10,853 bases of DNA from assembly GCA_937895975.1 (NCBI GenBank), contig CALBLG010000233.1, forward strand, positions 1-10,853, written 5' to 3'. Shown one piece after another: positions 8,101-10,853 of this stretch. The translations under genes were made by a program, and so were the position numbers. The notes below the pieces were generated by a model. It worked only from the letters and a program-made list of their open reading frames with translations. It did no database searches and was not told where the DNA came from. Every line of letters begins with the position of its first letter. The stretch's first letter is position 1. Origin of the DNA: an uncultured Slackia sp. GTDB lineage: Bacteria; Actinomycetota; Coriobacteriia; Coriobacteriales; Eggerthellaceae.

Positions 8101-8237
8101 GCGCGCGCCCGGCCGCGGGCCGGCGCGTCCTTCAAGGGAACGCGTCCCTCAGATTCGGCCTTTCCCCTGCCCTTCGAGCCTTTGACGGGCTTGGAGGTAT
8201 TCGATTGTGCGGCGTTCTTCTTTGAACCGCGAGCCAA
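5160..8237 (-). CDS. ftsK: DNA translocase FtsK/SpoIIIE
   Basis: FtsK/SpoIIIE proteins are hexameric, ATP-driven double-stranded DNA pumps at the division septum that clear trapped chromosome DNA. Residues below are numbered from the ATG at 8243. A basic N-terminus is followed by about four membrane segments (near 76-94, 112-132, 142-162 and 190-220). A roughly 300-residue low-complexity linker rich in Ala, Glu and Lys comes next. The alpha/beta motor domains (about 535-900) carry Walker A GGTTGSGKS (680-688) and Walker B IVIIIDE ending at E800. A C-terminal winged-helix gamma domain (about 948-1008) should read orienting sequences. The total of about 1025 residues is nearer streptomycete-type than Bacillus-type length. 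The start is probably the TTG at 8237, because AAGGAG lies 7 nt from it but only 1 nt from the ATG at 8243. It is the first gene of the ftsK-rodZ-yajQ-rimO-pgsA/cinA run. Confidence 0.97.
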   Translation of the reverse strand: MARGSKKNAAQSNTSKPVKGSKGRGKAESEGRVPLKDAPARGRARARAAEQEEIPFDEFEREPRIFDDRTKRDIAGVVVAVVAVVLFLAVVLTPSGFITSALAEALHLTLGIGAYVLPFILIIVGASLLVRLERTDLPLRLGVGLALLFFAFMSALSLFTPGAAENGALLFEPVALSGRGGYVGAGIAWALLQLFGEAVSVVLLLGVALAGAVIIGFSLTGALESLREKGAELRVSHRKRAESDDADELPGIPYQAVEDIDNPYAALEDEAHEASEGPAVLARKREERGLLAGFGMTKKEREAAAAEKAAKAAEEVPPARIRRAEPVRVPRDLSRPRRASESLSTQLLEGRRPGQVPQTTPDTYWPAEYAFNEPATGAAPGAKKQGALDEVASAADAPIDETVTQLLGDKPARKAAKPVSRVDAATGAAIAAVAGGSAAAVADAASAKGASAKTRMLKPKHEPLPWEDGPLGDASLEPVSESSATKAMTGRLGDAKAVEAPVPQTRALKKPKTTPIDTSAFTAAGETRGDFTLPAFGLIHHTEVATEADEAELRTLAEELQATLEDFSIMAKVVGWVAGPTVTLFKVDLPSGVRVSRIMSLTDDIALALAAPGVRIFAPIPGTNHVGIEVPNRTRQNVLLGDVLKDAHGAPLEMAIGKDVEGHSIVVDLAKMPHLLIGGTTGSGKSVAINAMIMSILMRATPDEVRFIMIDPKRVEFTPYNGIPHLYVPVVTENKEAASALSWGVAEMERRLKVMSKAGVRNISQYNKKVDDGLLSDEDTPEGEWPKKMPYIVIIIDELADLMMNVGKEVELSISRIAQLARAAGIHMIVATQRPSTNVVTGLIKANITNRIAFNVASGIDSRVILDTPGAENLIGLGDMLFSKPEWPKPQRLQGCFVSEEEIEAVVEHLKSQGEPEYHSEILQTNVISLGSTMPDGSGGSSTADDPLLWEAADIVVASGLGSTSNIQRKLSVGYSRAGRIMDMLEEKGVVGPPNGSKPREVLVDDMELESLKAFEARDAADGGF

Positions 8238-8244
8238 TTGCATG

Positions 8245-8250
8245 CTCCTT
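8245..8250 (-). promoter_or_regulatory. Ribosome-binding site deciding the ftsK start
   Basis: AAGGAG on the minus strand is 1 nt from the in-frame ATG at 8243 and 7 nt from the in-frame TTG at 8237. A 1-nt spacer is too short for normal initiation, so the TTG, giving a protein beginning M-A-R-G-S, is the better start. The difference is only two residues. Confidence 0.6.
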
Positions 8251-8287
8251 CGTTGTGATGCGTTTTCGTAGTGCGTTTATCCATCAG

Positions 8288-8317
8288 CGGCCGAGCCGCC
8301 CCAAGGCGACCCGGCCG
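8288..8317 (-). terminator. Strong GC-rich hairpin between rnj and ftsK (terminator or leader element)
   Basis: On the minus strand two 13-nt arms flank a TTGG loop. As RNA every position pairs: eleven Watson-Crick pairs and two G-U wobbles. Read on the plus strand the same arms give two A-C mismatches, so the structure fits a minus-strand RNA. It lies 75 nt after the rnj stop and about 38 nt before the ftsK ribosome-binding site. No U-tract follows, so it is not a textbook intrinsic terminator; U-less terminators are reported in high-GC actinobacteria. Alternatively it is a structure in the ftsK leader. Confidence 0.55.
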
Positions 8318-8356
8318 TGTACGTCATACGGCTTTGCGCTTGCGCGCGAAGCTTGA

Positions 8357-8362
8357 ATTATA
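8357..8362 (-). promoter_or_regulatory. Candidate -10 element upstream of ftsK
   Basis: A perfect TATAAT on the minus strand lies in the rnj-ftsK gap, about 107 nt before the ftsK ribosome-binding site. No good -35 hexamer stands 16-18 nt upstream (the sequence there is GCGGAA-like). It may be an activator-dependent or weak promoter, or chance. If used, the 8288-8317 hairpin would lie inside the ftsK leader RNA. Confidence 0.4.
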
Positions 8363-8392
8363 GCGCAGGCGAATGTGCATTCCGCGAAGCGC

Positions 8393-10456
8393 CTACACCT
8401 CGATGATAGAGGCGATGACCATGGGGCGCTGCTGCGTGCGATCCCACAGAAGTGAGCGCAGCGAATCGCGGCAGGCTTTCTCGAGGTCGCGACCCTTCAC
8501 GCCGCGCTCGAGCGAGCGGCGCAACGTGCATTTCACGCCGTCGGTCGCCTCGCGGCGCAATTCGGCCACATCCCCTCCAGTAATGCCGTGCATCTCGATG
8601 CGGACATTGCCAAGAATTTGGCGCTTTTTCGGGTCGACGGCCGCGCAAATGCACGCGAAGCCGCAGTTCGAAAGCGTGGTGCGCTCGTCAAGCACGTCCT
8701 TGGACGTATCGCCGACCGACAGGCCGTCGACGTACACGATGCCGCTTTCGACCGGTTCGCCGAAACGCACCTGGCCGTCGCGCATCTCGAGCGTGTCGCC
8801 GTTCTCGCACAGGAAAATATGCTTCGGGTCGACGCCCGTAGCCTCGGCCAGGTTCGCATGCGCGCGCAGATGCATGGACTCGCCGTGCACCGGCATGAAG
8901 TATTTGGGCTGCACGATGGACAGCACGAGCTTCAATTCCTCGGCGCTCGCGTGGCCCGACACGTGCACCATCGCGCGATGCTTGTCCCACACGTCGCAGC
9001 CGATTTTCGCCAGCTGGTTCGTGACGCGCGTGACGGCCTTCTCGTTGCCGGGGACCGGCGTGGCCGAGATGATGACCGTGTCGCCCGGGTCGATCTGGAT
9101 GGTCTTGTGCTCGCCGTTCGCGATGCGGGCCAATGCCGAAAGCGGCTCGCCCTGGCTGCCTGTGCACAAAATGACGACCTTCTCGGGCGGGATGCCCTTC
9201 AAATCGTAGGCATCAATCAAATCCACGTCCTGGATTTTCAGGTAGCCCAAGCGGCGCGCGATATCGGTGTTCTGAATCATGGAACGTCCCGTCACCACAA
9301 CCTTGCGACCATTGGCCACCGCGGCATCGCATACCTGCTGCAGACGATGGATGTGGCTCGCGAAGCTCGCGATAATCACGCGGCCCGTGGCGTTCTTGAT
9401 AATGGGGCGCAGCACCTTGCCAACCTCGGCCTCGGACGGGGTGAACGTGGGGTTGGTGGCGTTCGTGGAGTCACTCATCATAAGGTCGACGCCCATCTTC
9501 GAGAAGCGGGCAAGCGCGCCGAAGTCGGTATGCACGCCATCGATGGGGCTCTGATCGAGTTTGAAGTCGCCCGTATGCAGCACGTTGCCGGCCGGAGACT
9601 GGAAGAACACGCCCAAAGCGCCCGGGATGGAATGGTTCACGGCGAAGAAATCGACCACGAAGTTGCCGATCTTCATCTCGTCGCCGGGGTTCACTTCGCA
9701 CAGCTTCGCCTTGATGCGATGCTCCTTGAACTTGCCCTCGATAAGGCCCAACGTCATCTTCGTGCCATAAATGGGAACCTTCTTGGTGAGGTCTTTCATC
9801 AAATACGGCAGGCTGCCCGTGTGGTCTTCGTGGCCGTGCGTGATGATAATGCCGCGCAGCTTGTGCTCGTTTTCAAGCACATACGTGTAGTCGGGCAGAA
9901 TCAGGTCGATGCCGGGATGGTCGTCGTCGGGGAACATCAGGCCGGCGTCGTCGAGAATCATGTCGTCGCCGCACTCGATGACGGTCATGTTCTTGCCGAT
10001 GCCGTCCAAGCCGCCCAGCGGGATGATCTTTAGCGTAACGTCGGGATTGTGCTTCACCGCGCGGCGCTGGTTGTTGCCGCCGCGCTGCTTGCGCGTGCGG
10101 GGCCTTTTGAAGGTTTCAGGCTCAAGTTCGGAATCGGGCGTGATTTGCGGGCGATTGTGGTCGAGCTGCACATGTTTCGTGCGCGTCGTGCGACGGCGAT
10201 TGCCGCCGTTGCCGCCCTGCCCTTTTTCTTCAGAGGCAGCCTTGTTCTGCTGAACATCCTGGGCTTGCGAACCCTGGCCGCCGCGACGGTTGCGGCCGCC
10301 GCGAGAACCGCGGGAGCGGCTGCGCGATTTGCCGCCATCTTTCGCCTCGCCGCCCTGCTTGTCGTTGCCGTGTTCGGCAACGGCCGATTTGGCAGCCGCG
10401 ATAGCGCCGCCAAGGGTACCGGAAGTCTGCTCCGGCGCGTTCTGTTCGTTCGTCAA
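8393..10456 (-). CDS. rnj: Ribonuclease J
   Basis: RNase J is a metallo-beta-lactamase/beta-CASP nuclease with endo- and 5'-to-3' exonuclease activity in rRNA maturation and mRNA turnover. In 687 residues the protein shows an N-terminal extension (about 1-135) rich in Arg, Gly, Gln and Lys, then the catalytic core. The core has H207-x-H209-x-D211-H212, the NHSIPGALG and HTGDFKLD segments, the beta-CASP signature GSQGEP (from 433), HVSGHAS (from 498) and PVHGE (522-526), and a C-terminal domain to IIEV. The frame is open upstream to an ATG at 10510. The TTG at 10456 is a better start: AAGGAG (10467-10472) lies 10 nt before it, a second AAGGA lies 3 nt before it, and the upstream residues contain the Shine-Dalgarno sequence itself. 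Long basic tails of this kind are typical of actinobacterial RNase J. It is the only RNase J visible, so whether there is a paralogue is unknown. Confidence 0.96.
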   Translation of the reverse strand: MTNEQNAPEQTSGTLGGAIAAAKSAVAEHGNDKQGGEAKDGGKSRSRSRGSRGGRNRRGGQGSQAQDVQQNKAASEEKGQGGNGGNRRRTTRTKHVQLDHNRPQITPDSELEPETFKRPRTRKQRGGNNQRRAVKHNPDVTLKIIPLGGLDGIGKNMTVIECGDDMILDDAGLMFPDDDHPGIDLILPDYTYVLENEHKLRGIIITHGHEDHTGSLPYLMKDLTKKVPIYGTKMTLGLIEGKFKEHRIKAKLCEVNPGDEMKIGNFVVDFFAVNHSIPGALGVFFQSPAGNVLHTGDFKLDQSPIDGVHTDFGALARFSKMGVDLMMSDSTNATNPTFTPSEAEVGKVLRPIIKNATGRVIIASFASHIHRLQQVCDAAVANGRKVVVTGRSMIQNTDIARRLGYLKIQDVDLIDAYDLKGIPPEKVVILCTGSQGEPLSALARIANGEHKTIQIDPGDTVIISATPVPGNEKAVTRVTNQLAKIGCDVWDKHRAMVHVSGHASAEELKLVLSIVQPKYFMPVHGESMHLRAHANLAEATGVDPKHIFLCENGDTLEMRDGQVRFGEPVESGIVYVDGLSVGDTSKDVLDERTTLSNCGFACICAAVDPKKRQILGNVRIEMHGITGGDVAELRREATDGVKCTLRRSLERGVKGRDLEKACRDSLRSLLWDRTQQRPMVIASIIEV

Positions 10457-10686
10457 GTTTCCTTCGCTCCTTAAGTGCGAGAAGCACAGCGCAACGCAAG
10501 CCCAAGGCATGCGCCCGGCCGCGCTTCATCTCTTCAATTGGAACGCGGCTAGGCAGCGCCCATGCGCGCCAGCGCCGCGTAACGTTTCACATTCGGGGAA
10601 CGCGTGCGCGTTCGAAAGACCAGGCGCTTGCCGCAATAACGCGGGCCGCAAAATCAAGCGCAACGGCCAGGCACCCGCGCAAACAG

Positions 10687-10712
10687 GTGCAATACAACAG
10701 GCGGTATTGTAC
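10687..10712. repeat. Inverted repeat overlapping the candidate rnj -10, operator-like
   Basis: GTGCAATAC (10687-10695) and GTATTGTAC (10704-10712) form an inverted repeat matching at 8 of 9 positions, with an 8-nt centre. It covers the -10 and start point of the candidate rnj promoter, the normal place for a repressor site. No regulator family is recognised from the sequence. Confidence 0.4.
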
Positions 10713-10735
10713 GCCAAAGCAATTAAACCCGACAA
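10706..10735 (-). promoter_or_regulatory. Candidate rnj promoter
   Basis: On the minus strand TTGTCG (10730-10735, 4/6 to consensus) is followed after 18 nt by TACAAT (10706-10711, 5/6). Transcription would start near 10699. A stronger -35 lookalike TTGACG (10738-10743) has no -10 at proper spacing. Confidence 0.45.
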
Positions 10736-10760
10736 ATCGTCAACGCAACGTTAAGGAGGA

Positions 10761-10853
10761 ATGGTGAAGAGAAGTCCTCTGGTTTCGCTCTCGGGGCGTG
10801 CCGCATGGCCAATGGGGGCACCGCCGGGTACCCGTCGCTTCCCCCCCCATTCG
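10761..10853 (+). CDS. Unidentified plus-strand ORF, N-terminal fragment (runs off right edge)
   Basis: A frame of 31 codons beginning MVKRSPLVSLSG stays open to the window edge, so it is too short to recognise. The best argument for it is an excellent AAGGAGGA directly before the ATG, with a GTG as second codon that would have better spacing (4 nt from GGAGG). It would be divergent from rnj. Against it, the residues (many Pro, Arg and Gly) resemble no family I know, the frame runs through eight C (10841-10848), and opposite-strand frames are also open there. It could be a real gene start, a leader peptide or chance. No function is proposed. Confidence 0.3.
   Translation, partial: MVKRSPLVSLSGRAAWPMGAPPGTRRFPPHS

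Larger units (their letters stand above)
10457..10760. other. Noncoding region upstream of rnj, probably a long structured leader
   Basis: No convincing gene occupies these 304 bases. Read on the minus strand, a plausible rnj promoter near the right end would give a leader of about 240 nt. That leader could form several stems: 10671-10690 (GCACC/GGTGC), 10644-10668 (GGCCG/CGGCC), 10598-10613 (GAACGCG/CGCGTTC, nearly no loop) and 10543-10580 (ACGCGG/CCGCGT). Stems this short are expected by chance in GC-rich DNA, so a real structured RNA is only a possibility. I recognised no tRNA, riboswitch or other known RNA family. Confidence 0.4.

Noticed and set aside
5481..8225. 914-codon open frame on the plus strand opposite ftsK
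   Set aside because: The minus strand encodes an unmistakable FtsK here. The plus frame has a His/Arg-rich shadow composition with no domain, as expected opposite a GC-rich gene.
8588..10033. 481-codon plus-strand open frame opposite rnj
   Set aside because: It mirrors the RNase J core codons; no ribosome-binding site or recognisable domain was seen.
10457..10510. ATG-initiated extension of rnj starting MPWACVALCF
   Set aside because: The extension contains the AAGGAG ribosome-binding site for the TTG start and has no upstream site of its own.
10541..10690. Possible tRNA or small RNA gene because of a GTTCGAAA and nearby stems
   Set aside because: No acceptor, D-arm or anticodon arm could be fitted on either strand, and no known small RNA signature was seen.
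10526..10735. 69-codon minus-strand open frame upstream of rnj
   Set aside because: No ribosome-binding site, Cys/Ala/Leu-rich chance composition, and it begins upstream of the likely rnj transcription start.

Overview
This is a GC-rich window (roughly 60% G+C by eye) from what looks like a bacterial chromosome. It carries a tightly packed housekeeping cluster on the minus strand. The gene set and order, the Gram-positive/actinobacterial type of LexA box, the RNase J with a long Arg/Gly-rich N-terminal tail and the codon choice suggest an actinobacterium. My best guess is the class Coriobacteriia (Eggerthella-like lineage), but I cannot verify this without a database search.

Reading along the minus strand (right to left): a 5' region of about 300 bp with no convincing gene (10457-10760) leads into ribonuclease J (TTG start, 10456-8393). 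A 150-bp gap with a strong GC-rich hairpin and a perfect TATAAT follows. Then comes a compact run that is probably one operon: DNA translocase FtsK/SpoIIIE (8237-5160), an oversized RodZ-like HTH membrane protein (5151-3535), a YajQ-family protein (3496-2999), ribosomal protein S12 methylthiotransferase RimO (2987-1653), and a fusion of phosphatidylglycerophosphate synthase (PgsA) with the CinA C-terminal / PncC amidase domain (1660-443). A 186-bp gap holds a very clear promoter with an embedded SOS box, then recA begins (256 to beyond the left edge). At the right edge a short plus-strand reading frame with an excellent Shine-Dalgarno sequence runs out of the window and is unidentified.

The genes fall into three themes: RNA and translation maintenance (RNase J, RimO), chromosome segregation and repair (FtsK, RecA), and envelope and shape (RodZ, PgsA). 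The PncC domain recycles NMN, which is a product of the NAD-dependent DNA ligase. The order rnj - ftsK - rodZ - pgsA - cinA - recA parallels the well-known cluster of Bacillus subtilis and streptomycetes, so this is an ancient neighbourhood rather than an accessory island. I see no mobile element, CRISPR array, tRNA or rRNA, and no evidence for a new defence or biosynthetic system. The most notable points are the PgsA-PncC fusion, the recA promoter/SOS box, the enlarged RodZ with an internal LPETG, the structured leader regions before rnj and ftsK, and the unidentified edge ORF with a run of eight C.
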